Made by a program: the position numbers and the translations under genes | DNA from: Marivirga aurantiaca | Lineage (GTDB): Bacteria > Bacteroidota > Bacteroidia > Cytophagales > Cyclobacteriaceae | Assembly (NCBI RefSeq): GCF_016679925.1 | Contig: NZ_JAEQBW010000001.1 | Location: 434,001 to 498,000 of the forward strand | Reading direction: 5' to 3' | DNA length: 64,000 nt | Notes under the pieces: generated by a model | Database searches by the model: none | Told to the model about the DNA's origin: nothing | What the model saw: only the letters and a program-made list of their open reading frames with translations | Part shown: positions 48,428 to 56,621 of the stretch, in pieces | Layout: each line of letters opens with the position of its first letter | Position numbering within the stretch: the stretch's first letter is position 1

Positions 48428-50338
48428 TTAATCAGTTACTTCATGTTTTAATAAATGCTCTGCTATATGCATCATATCAAACTCTGTGATTATGCCAGCC
48501 AGCTTGGTTTTATATTTTACAGGCAGACATTTGATTTTGTTTTCCTGCATAAGTTTAATAGCCTCAATTACAGAAGTGTTTGGCTCAATGGTGAGTGGAT
48601 TATTGTCCATTACATCCTTTACTTTTTTAGCACTTTTCTCCACATTAGAAGTGTCAAATATTTCTTGTTCCAGCATTTGGGTTTTAGTGAGCAAACCTTT
48701 CAAATTACCTTCTTTATCAGCTACGGGTAAGTAATTAAGGTTTTTTTTGATCATGCTAAATACAGTCTGATCCAGTAAGTCATCTTCTTTTACGGTAAAA
48801 AGTGAAGTGCTCATAAACTGACCTACATTAGCATATTGATGATATTTGAATTCATCTTCATCGGGTATTTCCCACTCGTGTACAGGGCTTCCTTCTTCTT
48901 GTCTTTTCAGCATGGCTGCTGTTACTGAAGTTGTTCGACAATTATCACCACTTAAACCATTTAGCTTTGACCATGTATCAAATACCCACTGAGAACCTGT
49001 TTTTCCACTTTTTACCCTGTTCTCAATAATCCCCAGATATTCATCAATATTTCTTTTATGTACTTTGGCATCTTCCAGCCCTTTTGCTGCTATAGGCAGC
49101 AGTTCTTTCAGGATAAGATCTTCAGATTTGATTCTTTTTCCTTTAAGCCATCTGAATTGAGTATCGAGGCCATATCGGGCAGCTTTTAAAAGATTGACTT
49201 TTGCATATTCGAAATCCATTTTCGAGGAAATGTTTTCATACTTTTTGGGCATTCCATTCATTAGTCCCAGCCAGAATGCTGAATTGGCTATTTCATCTTT
49301 AATTGTGGGGCCGGAAGGCAATAAACGATTTTCAATTCTTAGGTGGGGCTTTCCGTCCAGTACACCATAACAGGCTCTGGTCCAACGAAAAATTGAACTG
49401 TTGAATACATCCAGGTTTACAAGTTTAGGGATTTCACCTTTTTTCCATTGTTTTTTGGAATCATCGGCTTTAGTATGTCTTAAGAAGATTTTGAATTTGG
49501 CAAGGTCATCTTCAAACATATCAACTACTGAGTTTTTAGCCCACTTGCTTCCAAAAGGAACACGTAAGTTGTCTTCGCTCAAATGGGCTGTGCTTTCCCT
49601 GGTGTCTACTGCTTGCTCGAACAATGCAATCCTGGTTTCATGCCATAACCTTTTACCAAAAAGAGTAGCTGAATTAGTGCATGCAGCCAGTACAGGGGCG
49701 GCAATGGCCTGGGAAAAATTGTATTTGGCAATAAAATCATCAGGGTTTACCTGGTAGTGTATTTGGAAGCTGGTGTTGCAGCTTTGGAACATATTGGAAA
49801 AATCGGTAGTGTATAAGTCATCTACTCCATTAATTCTTATAGGTGAATTTTTCTGTCTTAGCCAATTCATGGCTTCAATCATGGCTTTTGATCTATTGGT
49901 AGGAGTGAGGTTGTTAAGTTCCAGGTCCATCTTACGGATTGAGGGGGTAATACCTGTCATAATCAAACTGATGTCTCCAATTTCCCTCGTTAAAAGATTG
50001 CCTTTCTTGAGATGTCCTCTAAGGTTGTTTTCCATTTTGGAAAAACAGTCACCGGTAAACTCCAGTGGTTCTAGGTTTATTTCCAAATTAAATTGAGCTA
50101 GTTCTGTGGTAAAGTGAGGATCATCTATTCGCTTAAGAAATTCAGTAATTATAGGAGCCGGTCTATAGGCACTATCAATAAAACAGACCTCCTGTTCTGC
50201 TCCTATTCTTTGGGTTTTTCGATCAAGCTTTCCTGCTCCTATCATCTCTTTAAGATATTTCAGGTCCAGCAGTATGTGGTAGAAAGCTTCTTTCTGTTTA
50301 TCTGCTTCGTTTATAAATTCTACAGCTTTTGTTCCCAT
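48428..50338 (-). CDS. GCS2-family glutamate-cysteine ligase-like enzyme fused to a CBS pair
   Basis: 636 residues. Residues 30-480 are the glutamate-cysteine ligase 2 fold (PF04107): IGAEQEVCFID near 46-56, ELAQFNLEINLEP near 79-91, FQSCNTSFQIHYQV and RIENRLLPSGPT supply the metal and ATP residues. Two CBS motifs at about 508-630 (MSTSLFTVKEDDLL, then VMDNNPLTIEPNTSV) form a Bateman module that probably binds adenine nucleotides. The enzyme would form a gamma-glutamyl or similar amide bond under nucleotide control. No gshB-type gene is present, so ordinary glutathione synthesis is not supported. It is first in a two-gene operon with the AstE-like hydrolase. Confidence 0.87.
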   Translation of the reverse strand: MGTKAVEFINEADKQKEAFYHILLDLKYLKEMIGAGKLDRKTQRIGAEQEVCFIDSAYRPAPIITEFLKRIDDPHFTTELAQFNLEINLEPLEFTGDCFSKMENNLRGHLKKGNLLTREIGDISLIMTGITPSIRKMDLELNNLTPTNRSKAMIEAMNWLRQKNSPIRINGVDDLYTTDFSNMFQSCNTSFQIHYQVNPDDFIAKYNFSQAIAAPVLAACTNSATLFGKRLWHETRIALFEQAVDTRESTAHLSEDNLRVPFGSKWAKNSVVDMFEDDLAKFKIFLRHTKADDSKKQWKKGEIPKLVNLDVFNSSIFRWTRACYGVLDGKPHLRIENRLLPSGPTIKDEIANSAFWLGLMNGMPKKYENISSKMDFEYAKVNLLKAARYGLDTQFRWLKGKRIKSEDLILKELLPIAAKGLEDAKVHKRNIDEYLGIIENRVKSGKTGSQWVFDTWSKLNGLSGDNCRTTSVTAAMLKRQEEGSPVHEWEIPDEDEFKYHQYANVGQFMSTSLFTVKEDDLLDQTVFSMIKKNLNYLPVADKEGNLKGLLTKTQMLEQEIFDTSNVEKSAKKVKDVMDNNPLTIEPNTSVIEAIKLMQENKIKCLPVKYKTKLAGIITEFDMMHIAEHLLKHEVTD

Positions 50339-50592
50339 TAGTTTAAAAAATTAGCAGCCAGGTCGGAAAAAAAATAATTCGACCAGCACCATCATTTTAT
50401 AATATTGAAATCCGTTTAAGTACTGCTTCTGAAAATAAAAAAGTAAAGAAATAGCTTATCAGGATAAATACTTGTGATGGAAAATTTAGTGCTTGTTTAA
50501 TGTTGAAAATACTTGAAACACGCTATTAAAATAATACGCTGAGTTCCGGAAATTTGTTACTTTAGTAGATGATATTGTGATTTAGATTTACT

Positions 50593-50724
50593 CCCTCACC
50601 ACCAATGTCGTTAAGTTAAGCTTTAAACTAAAACCTCAACCTTTTATCCTTCTCTCCCGATTGGTCGGGACAAGCTAAAGGGAGAAGGAGGTTTGTCTTA
50701 ACTTAACGACATTACCCTCACCAC
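50593..50724. mobile_element. MITE-like palindromic element with terminal inverted repeats and flanking direct repeats
   Basis: AATGTCGTTAAGTTAAG at 50604-50620 is perfectly inverted as CTTAACTTAACGACATT at 50697-50713. CCCTCACCAC occurs directly outside both ends (50593-50602 and 50715-50724), as a 10-base target duplication would. Inside, TCCCGA-TTGG-TCGGGA (50655-50670) and CCTTCTC/GAGAAGG arms form a hairpin. There is no ORF. The element is about 112 bases. The rest of this gap (50339-50592 and 50725-50923) is AT-rich and shows nothing else. Confidence 0.7.
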
Positions 50725-50923
50725 TGTATTTATTTTAAAATACATGATAGCGTATAAAATTATGGAGGGTTTCTTTTTTTTTGTCCATATTTGGGATAGT
50801 GATTAAGTTTTCAATGTCTGCATGGCGGTTTTACTCTTTTCCTTAATAGTTACAGTGAGAGGAAATGATGATTTTAAACCGAAAATCATTGTCTTAATTT
50901 TTTAATACATAAACATAAGCTGA

Positions 50924-51973
50924 GTGTTCGACAATAAGTATTGGCAGTTGATAATGTCCCCTTTTAGTTTGTTGTACAAGTGGGTGATGCAATTTCGAAA
51001 CCATTTGTACAATATAGAATATAAAGCCATTTTTCAGTTTGAAACAACCGTGATCTCCGTTGGAAACCTTTCGGTTGGAGGAACGGGCAAAACTCCGATG
51101 GTAGAATACATCATACGCTTTCTACTAAAAAACAAGTTGGAAAACAAAATAACTACCTTGTCCAGGGGTTATGGAAGGAATACGAAAGGTTTTCGAATGG
51201 CTAATGAACAGGATGATGCTAATACTTTAGGGGATGAACCTTTTCAGATTTACAGGAAATTTAGACCCGCAATTAATGTGGCAGTGGGAGAGGATAGGGT
51301 TTTGGCTATCCCTAGTATATTGTATGAGCAACCGGAAAATGAAGTAATTATTTTGGATGATGCTTTTCAGCACCGCAGTGTAAAGCCGAACTTATCAATT
51401 GTATTGTCTGATTACCAGCATCTTTTTTATAAAGATTATGTTTTGCCATCTGGGAGGTTGAGGGAAAGCAGAAGTGGGGTCTCTCGTGCCGATGCATTGG
51501 TTATAACAAAATGTCCGGATAATTTATCGGCTGAGGAAATGGGAAATATCCGTGAGTCTGCATCAATATACATGAGGGACAAGCCTATTTACTTTAGTGG
51601 GATTTCCTATGGAAATTGTTATTCACCCTATATGGAAAGGCCTGTAAAGGAGAAAATTGCTGTGGTTACCGGTATTGCACACCCTGAGCCTCTGCTTGAA
51701 TTTCTGAAATCAAAGTATAAGATTTGTAAACATTTTAGGTTTCAGGATCATCACTACCTATCATCCAATGAAATACAAGAAATTGCGTTATTTGCTCAGG
51801 AAAATCAAGTTGATGTTTTAACAACGGAAAAAGATTGGGTGAAATTAATCAATCATTCCAACTTTGAAGCTTCTTTGAAGAACCATCTCTTTTATGTTCC
51901 AATGATGGTACAGTTTTTGGATGAAGAGAAATCTTTTCAACAATTGATTGAAGAAACCTTAAAAGAGCATTAG
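50924..51973 (+). CDS. lpxK: tetraacyldisaccharide 4'-kinase
   Basis: Phosphorylates the lipid A disaccharide at the inner membrane. 349 residues: hydrophobic N-terminal anchor (WQLIMSPFSLLYKWV), Walker A in SVGNLSVGGTGKTPMVEYI near 45-63, TLSRGYGR, GDEPFQIYRK, ILDDAFQHR and LPSGRLRE. The track start is GTG at 50924; ATG at 50954 would drop 10 residues, but these look like part of the conserved hydrophobic start, so I keep GTG with some doubt. The porin gene follows after 34 bases. Confidence 0.95.
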   Translation: MFDNKYWQLIMSPFSLLYKWVMQFRNHLYNIEYKAIFQFETTVISVGNLSVGGTGKTPMVEYIIRFLLKNKLENKITTLSRGYGRNTKGFRMANEQDDANTLGDEPFQIYRKFRPAINVAVGEDRVLAIPSILYEQPENEVIILDDAFQHRSVKPNLSIVLSDYQHLFYKDYVLPSGRLRESRSGVSRADALVITKCPDNLSAEEMGNIRESASIYMRDKPIYFSGISYGNCYSPYMERPVKEKIAVVTGIAHPEPLLEFLKSKYKICKHFRFQDHHYLSSNEIQEIALFAQENQVDVLTTEKDWVKLINHSNFEASLKNHLFYVPMMVQFLDEEKSFQQLIEETLKEH

Positions 51974-52007
51974 AAAATCCACTATTATATTTAATTTCGC
52001 GACTGCT

Positions 52008-53849
52008 TTGACAAAAAGACTGCTATTCATATCGATACTCATTTTAGGAAGTGCTGCTGCCCGGGCACAGGTTATCGATGATTCTACCAAACAAGTTTAT
52101 GGCTTTGAAACTACACTTTTCACAACAGAGGAGTCCATAAAGAACAATAGAATCAGATACCAAGTGATTGATACTTCTTTAAAGGACATGCATCTTTGGG
52201 AACCGGTAGAAAGAGAAGATTATTATTATCAGGATTTGGGCACTGTAGGTACCGCTATGCAACCTATTTATTACCAGACTCCTGATGTTATTGGTAAGCG
52301 GAGTGGGTTTAGCGTATTTGATTATTATGTTAAAGAGCCGGAGGATTTCAGATATTTTGACACTAAATCACCGTATACCAAGCTAAGGTCAGTGATTGGC
52401 GGCAATTATAGAGCCTACATTGGTATTGACTTTTCCCGCAATGTAACGGAGAACTGGAATACAGGCTTTAGTTTTAGAAGATGGACTATAGATAAACAAA
52501 TTGGGCCCTCTCAAAGTAGAGGTGATTTGAATGTGCTTACGCATTCTTATGATATTTATTCTGACTATCAAACGCCTAATAAAAAATACAGAGTATTATT
52601 TAATTTTGCCCGTACTTTTCATAAGGTGAACGAGACAGGAGGAATTGTTCCTCTTGATTCGGTATTGATATATGAAAATTTATTTCAGTACAGAGATGCA
52701 AATATTAATATGCGCAATTCTCAGGCAGGGGAGTTAAGGCAACAGTACCATGTTTACCAACACTATAAAATCAATGACCTGGTACAGGCATACCATACTT
52801 TTGACAGGTCAAGGAGAATGAATGCTTTTGACAATCCATCCGCTAGCATTGGCCCCGATTCCGCCTTTTTTGATCAATACCTGATCAGGACGGACTCTAC
52901 CAAGGATTTAAGCCAATATTATTATGTTCAAAATGAAATAGGATTGAAAGGAGAGTTGTCCAAACTTTTTTACCGCTTTTATTTTAAACGAAAGGATATC
53001 AGGTATACCGTTAAATACCTGGATGTAGTGAATCCTCTGGTAGAAAACTATGGTGGAGGCTATGTAAGGTTGGCTCCCAAAGAAGATTGGCGATTGGAGG
53101 CATCTGCCGAATATGAATTAAATGGTAATTATAAATTACAGAGTACATTGAACATTCCTTTTCTGGAAGTAAGTGCCTTGTCAATGCAATTTGCCTCACC
53201 TTTCTTTTATGAACAATATTTAGGCAATCATGACTTTTGGAGAAATGATTTTGGAAGTGAACAAGTGCAACAGTTATCCGGAAAATTCACTTTTGGATGG
53301 AAAGATTATATTCAACTACAGCCCAAAGCAGCTATTAAAGTAGTAAGTAATCATATGTATTTTGATACTTTGGCTATGCCTCGGCAAGGAAATGGTACGG
53401 CAACCATGCTTCATCCCGGACTGGAATTTAAAAGTAAATTTTCCTATTTCCATTTGAATGGGGACTATGTTTATACTACGATTGAGGGAGGGGATGCCAA
53501 TTTGTTTAGAATACCTGAACATTTTCTCACACTTAATTTATATTATGAGCGTAATCTGATCAAGAATTTAATAGCACGATTTGGAATTGACGCCCATTAC
53601 AAAACTTCCTATTTTGCAGATGACTATGATCCTGTGATCCAGCAGTTCCACCTTCAGAACCATTTTGAAATCCCTTCCTATTTCTTTGCTGATGTTTACG
53701 CCAGTTTTAAAATTAACACCGCTAGTTTTTTTCTGAAAATGCGACATGTTAATATGGGATTAAATGCAGGAGGGTATTTTACTACTCCTTACTATACGGG
53801 CCAGGAAAGAGTATTTGATTTAGGTGTAAGTTGGTCATTTTTTGATTAA
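52008..53849 (+). CDS. putative porin (Porin_10 family)
   Basis: 613-residue outer-membrane protein with a signal peptide (TKRLLFISILILGSAAARAQ, residues 2-21). The body is a long series of amphipathic strands rich in Tyr/Phe (GNYRAYIGIDFSRN, WNTGFSFRRW, YRVLFNFARTFHK, IPSYFFADVYASFKI) and it ends FDLGVSWSFFD with terminal aromatic residues, as in the Porin_10 (PF14121) group of Bacteroidota. The start codon is TTG and no ATG fits nearby. A -7-like TAATTTCG lies 8 bases upstream. Substrate unknown. miaE follows after 3 bases. Confidence 0.85.
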   Translation: MTKRLLFISILILGSAAARAQVIDDSTKQVYGFETTLFTTEESIKNNRIRYQVIDTSLKDMHLWEPVEREDYYYQDLGTVGTAMQPIYYQTPDVIGKRSGFSVFDYYVKEPEDFRYFDTKSPYTKLRSVIGGNYRAYIGIDFSRNVTENWNTGFSFRRWTIDKQIGPSQSRGDLNVLTHSYDIYSDYQTPNKKYRVLFNFARTFHKVNETGGIVPLDSVLIYENLFQYRDANINMRNSQAGELRQQYHVYQHYKINDLVQAYHTFDRSRRMNAFDNPSASIGPDSAFFDQYLIRTDSTKDLSQYYYVQNEIGLKGELSKLFYRFYFKRKDIRYTVKYLDVVNPLVENYGGGYVRLAPKEDWRLEASAEYELNGNYKLQSTLNIPFLEVSALSMQFASPFFYEQYLGNHDFWRNDFGSEQVQQLSGKFTFGWKDYIQLQPKAAIKVVSNHMYFDTLAMPRQGNGTATMLHPGLEFKSKFSYFHLNGDYVYTTIEGGDANLFRIPEHFLTLNLYYERNLIKNLIARFGIDAHYKTSYFADDYDPVIQQFHLQNHFEIPSYFFADVYASFKINTASFFLKMRHVNMGLNAGGYFTTPYYTGQERVFDLGVSWSFFD

Positions 53850-53852
53850 TAG

Positions 53853-54449
53853 ATGATGGAAAAATTTACTTTAGGATTGACATTGCCTACAGACCCAAGG
53901 TGGGCAAATATAGCTGAAAAAAATCTGGAAGATATTTTATCGGATCATGCCTATTGTGAACAGAAAGCAGCCAGTTCCTGCATTAGCATGATTACTTTGT
54001 TTCCTGATATGGAAGAAATGGTTGAAGTGCTTACCCCTGTGGTAGCTGAAGAATGGTCACATTTTGAAAGGGTACTGGAGCAGTTAAATAAGCGCGGTTA
54101 TAAGCTGGGGTTTCCTCGTAAAGATGAATATGTGGCGCAATTACTTAAGCTTGAGGTAAAAGGCGGAAACAGAAAACATCAGGTAATGGAGAAGCTTTTG
54201 ATCAATGCTTTAATTGAAGCCAGAAGTTGTGAGCGTTTCAGACAATTGAATTTACATTTGAAAGATGCTGAACTGAAAAATTTCTATTATGAATTAATGG
54301 TTTCTGAGGCTGGTCATTATAGGAATTTCATCCAACTGGCAGAAGTGTATATGGCCAAAGAAGTGGTGAGGAAAAGATGGGAAGAACTGCTTGCTGCTGA
54401 GGGAGAAATTATGAAAAATTTAGTACCAAGGGCAGATAGGATTCATTAA
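53853..54449 (+). CDS. miaE: tRNA-(ms2io6A)-hydroxylase
   Basis: Diiron monooxygenase of 198 residues that hydroxylates the isopentenyl group of ms2i6A37 in tRNA. The ferritin-like iron ligands are seen in the order DHAYCEQKAA, EEWSHFERVL, LIEARSCERF and VSEAGHYRNF. Two adjacent ATG codons (53853 and 53856) are possible starts. It lies 3 bases after the porin gene, and an mgtE fragment abuts its 3' end on the other strand. Confidence 0.94.
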   Translation: MMEKFTLGLTLPTDPRWANIAEKNLEDILSDHAYCEQKAASSCISMITLFPDMEEMVEVLTPVVAEEWSHFERVLEQLNKRGYKLGFPRKDEYVAQLLKLEVKGGNRKHQVMEKLLINALIEARSCERFRQLNLHLKDAELKNFYYELMVSEAGHYRNFIQLAEVYMAKEVVRKRWEELLAAEGEIMKNLVPRADRIH

Positions 54450-54650
54450 ATGTGAAAGAATTTGGAACGTGTCTGTTATTAGTTTGCGTGAGAGTAACCG
54501 AAAAACAATTATATCCTGAGATGCTTGCAATTCATCAATGAGTTGAGCAATTTCGTATGGTTCCCATGCTTCTAATTCATGGCGCATTTTCATCAGATCT
54601 TGTTAGTCAATCAGGTCTTGGATGGTGGACTTTTTCTGTAGCTTTTGCAT
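54450..54650 (-). pseudogene. remnant of a magnesium transporter gene (mgtE, N-terminal part)
   Basis: From the ATG at 54648-54650 the minus strand reads MQKLQKKSTIQDLID, then TAA at 54603-54605, then QDLMKMRHELEAWEPYEIAQ and on through LIDELQ, VFRLLSRKL and TFQILSHL in the same frame. That is the MgtE_N pattern (LHPADIAELL..FRLLP). One in-frame stop and loss of everything after about 65 residues mark it as a dead fragment. Its end coincides with the miaE stop region. No intact mgtE is in the window. Confidence 0.75.
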
Positions 54651-54804
54651 CTTTTACCAGCTTTAAAAAAGCAAAGAATTTTTTATCCCCCTGGAAATTT
54701 AGTGTTAATTGGGCATACTTATAGCGCAACTATTGGTTTAGACAGTTTTTATAATAACGCTACTATATAACAAGATTTCTTATTTTCCAGCCAACACCCC
54801 TATA

Positions 54805-54820
54805 ATCCCCTCGAGGGGAT
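54805..54820. repeat. perfect 16-base palindrome
   Basis: ATCCCCTCGAGGGGAT reads the same on both strands. It is preceded by ACACCCCTATA, so the whole resembles the CCCCTARTCCCC hairpin repeats common between genes in Bacteroidota; compare 62413-62447. Confidence 0.7.
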
Positions 54821-54832
54821 AGTTCTCACAGA

Positions 54833-54884
54833 TTTGCATCAGTAGAAAACCACAAACTTTATCACTATTTTCTACTGATGTAAA
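54833..54884. repeat. long inverted repeat (17-base arms)
   Basis: TTTGCATCAGTAGAAAA at 54833-54849 and TTTTCTACTGATGTAAA at 54868-54884 pair over 17 positions with a single G-T wobble and an 18-base loop. No gene or U tract follows, so it is unlikely to be a terminator. Confidence 0.7.
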
Positions 54885-54949
54885 GCCCTGTTATCTTATT
54901 TGGGGTACTCTTGATAAATACTCCAATGTTCGAAAACCAAATAAACTTT

Positions 54950-55062
54950 GCTCGAGAAAGCGGGCGGGAGGACAAAAAGGCGAGGAGCGCGTGGAATTGC
55001 AGCGTGGAAGCATCTTTTTGTCTTGATTTTTTCTATCTTTTGTATCAAGACAAAAGATTAAG
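54950..55062. repeat. GC-rich patch followed by a 12-bp hairpin, probable dispersed intergenic repeat
   Basis: 54957-55012 is strikingly GC-rich for this genome (GCGGGCGGGAGGAC, GGCGAGGAGCGCGTGG) and contains GCGTGGAA twice. TTTTGTCTTGAT at 55016-55027 is then inverted exactly as ATCAAGACAAAA at 55044-55055. A 61-codon frame across it is an accident of composition. From 55063 to 55275 I see no feature. Confidence 0.6.
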
Positions 55063-55275
55063 AATAAAATTTGGTATAAAAATTCTTGGAACTTAAGTTA
55101 AACCTCAATACTAAATGAAATTCCTATTTTTTGAGGTTTTCTACTTAGATTTAAATTTGTAAATATTAATATAAAGGCAGACCTAGTTTATAGGTGAAAT
55201 TTATTTTTCATGAGGAGCCTATTTGAAGTTCAGTTCAAAGACTGCGATGACTTGATATGAATAAGCATTATGGGA

Positions 55276-55758
55276 TCAGCCAGGGATTTTTCCGTGGATT
55301 TCCATTAGTAATTGATCAGTTGTCCTATTGAGTATATCGTATACCTCCTGAAAGCTTTGTTCGCCTCCATAAAAAGGATCCGGCACATCCTGATGTCTAC
55401 TTTTGATGTCAGGTTCATAGCTTCTTAAAAGCTTTACTTTCTCAACTTCTTCTTTTGATCTGGCCAATCTTAAAACATTTTGTTTGTTACTGCTGTCCAT
55501 TACCAGAATTTTATCGAAATGCCTGAAATCATCAATGGAAAATTGTCTGCCCCGATGCTTTAAGGAGATGCCATTTTCTTTTGCATTCCGTAAAGTTCTT
55601 TCATCAGGAAGCTCTCCTATATGATAATCTGATGTGCCACATGAATCTACTTTAATGAGGCTGTCAAGACCTCTTTCAGTAATTTTATGTTGCATTAATC
55701 CTTCTGCTAGTGGGGAGCGACAGATGTTTCCTAAACACACAAATAGAATTCTAATCAT
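55276..55758 (-). CDS. low-molecular-weight protein-tyrosine phosphatase
   Basis: 160 residues. The P-loop CLGNICRSP is at 8-16 (nucleophile Cys8, Arg14) and the general acid Asp is in VPDPFYGG near 125-132. Such phosphatases act with tyrosine kinases that control capsule and exopolysaccharide export. No kinase gene is in view. It overlaps the GT2 gene by 4 bases and is the last gene of a small polysaccharide locus. Confidence 0.94.
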   Translation of the reverse strand: MIRILFVCLGNICRSPLAEGLMQHKITERGLDSLIKVDSCGTSDYHIGELPDERTLRNAKENGISLKHRGRQFSIDDFRHFDKILVMDSSNKQNVLRLARSKEEVEKVKLLRSYEPDIKSRHQDVPDPFYGGEQSFQEVYDILNRTTDQLLMEIHGKIPG

Positions 55759-56621
55759 TTCATTAATAATGTTTTAAACCACAAGCTACTAAATTTCAAA
55801 AACAAAAACAGCCTTCTGAAGATTAAAGCTTGCTTCGCTTCAAATGCCAACCGTTTCAATAAAGCATATTTTTCTGCTTTACCCCTGATCATGCAGAAGA
55901 TCTTACGACAAATTATTAGCGTGGAATATAATTGAAAGTTTCCTTTTTTATACTGTTTTTGCGACATAGCAGTATTCAATATCCTTTTTCTGACTAAAAT
56001 TTTATCGGTATAGGAAAACGGATAAACTCTTGATAATCGTATTTTTATGTCAAAATCTTCGTAAGCTAAATTTTCATCATATCCGCCTGCTTTTTTTAAG
56101 AAAATAGCTCTGTACATCATAGTAGGTGAACAAATAAAATATCTTTCTATAATATTTCGAAAGACTATTCCCTCTGGAACTGGTATAGTGGATTTTCCCC
56201 ATTGGTCAATTGGGTAATGACTGTGCAAAAGTTTTCCGGATTCGTCAATATAATTTGCATTGCTAAAATTAATGGCTACTTCAGGTGACTTTTCCATATT
56301 GGCCAATCCCAGTTCCAGTCTTTCAGGCAGCAAAATATCATCGGCTGCCAAATCAATAATGTACTCAGCCTCGGTAAGTGCCAGGGCTTTGTTAAAGGCA
56401 CGGCAGTTGCCCATGTTTTCGTTAAGGAAAAGGGTGCTGATTCGGGAATCGGGATGTGCTGATATAAACTGTTCTATTTGCTGTTTGCTGTTATCATTGG
56501 AAGCATCATCTACTACAATCAATTCCCAATTCCTGTAGGTTTGTGCCAATACAGAATCCAGAGTTTCCTGCACATAATTTTCATGGTTGTAACATAAACA
56601 GATGACAGCTACTTTAAGCAA
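55755..56621 (-). CDS. family 2 glycosyltransferase
   Basis: About 288 residues. KVAVICLCYNHENYV opens the GT-A domain, VVDDASNDNS follows, and the metal site is AADD in DLAADDILLPERLE. YEDFDIKIRLSR gives the ED acid. No ATG fits. I use the TTG at 56619-56621, which places the fold start as in homologues and overlaps the flippase gene by 8 bases. Another TTG at 56672 would add 17 hydrophobic residues (FFILHLLFFLLEKI). The C-terminus is basic and hydrophobic, probably membrane-associated. Confidence 0.82.
   Translation of the reverse strand: MLKVAVICLCYNHENYVQETLDSVLAQTYRNWELIVVDDASNDNSKQQIEQFISAHPDSRISTLFLNENMGNCRAFNKALALTEAEYIIDLAADDILLPERLELGLANMEKSPEVAINFSNANYIDESGKLLHSHYPIDQWGKSTIPVPEGIVFRNIIERYFICSPTMMYRAIFLKKAGGYDENLAYEDFDIKIRLSRVYPFSYTDKILVRKRILNTAMSQKQYKKGNFQLYSTLIICRKIFCMIRGKAEKYALLKRLAFEAKQALIFRRLFLFLKFSSLWFKTLLMK

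Noticed and set aside
54911-55096. 61-codon plus-strand frame across the GC-rich repeat
   Set aside because: It spans a palindromic repeat, has a biased composition and resembles no protein; treated as repeat DNA.
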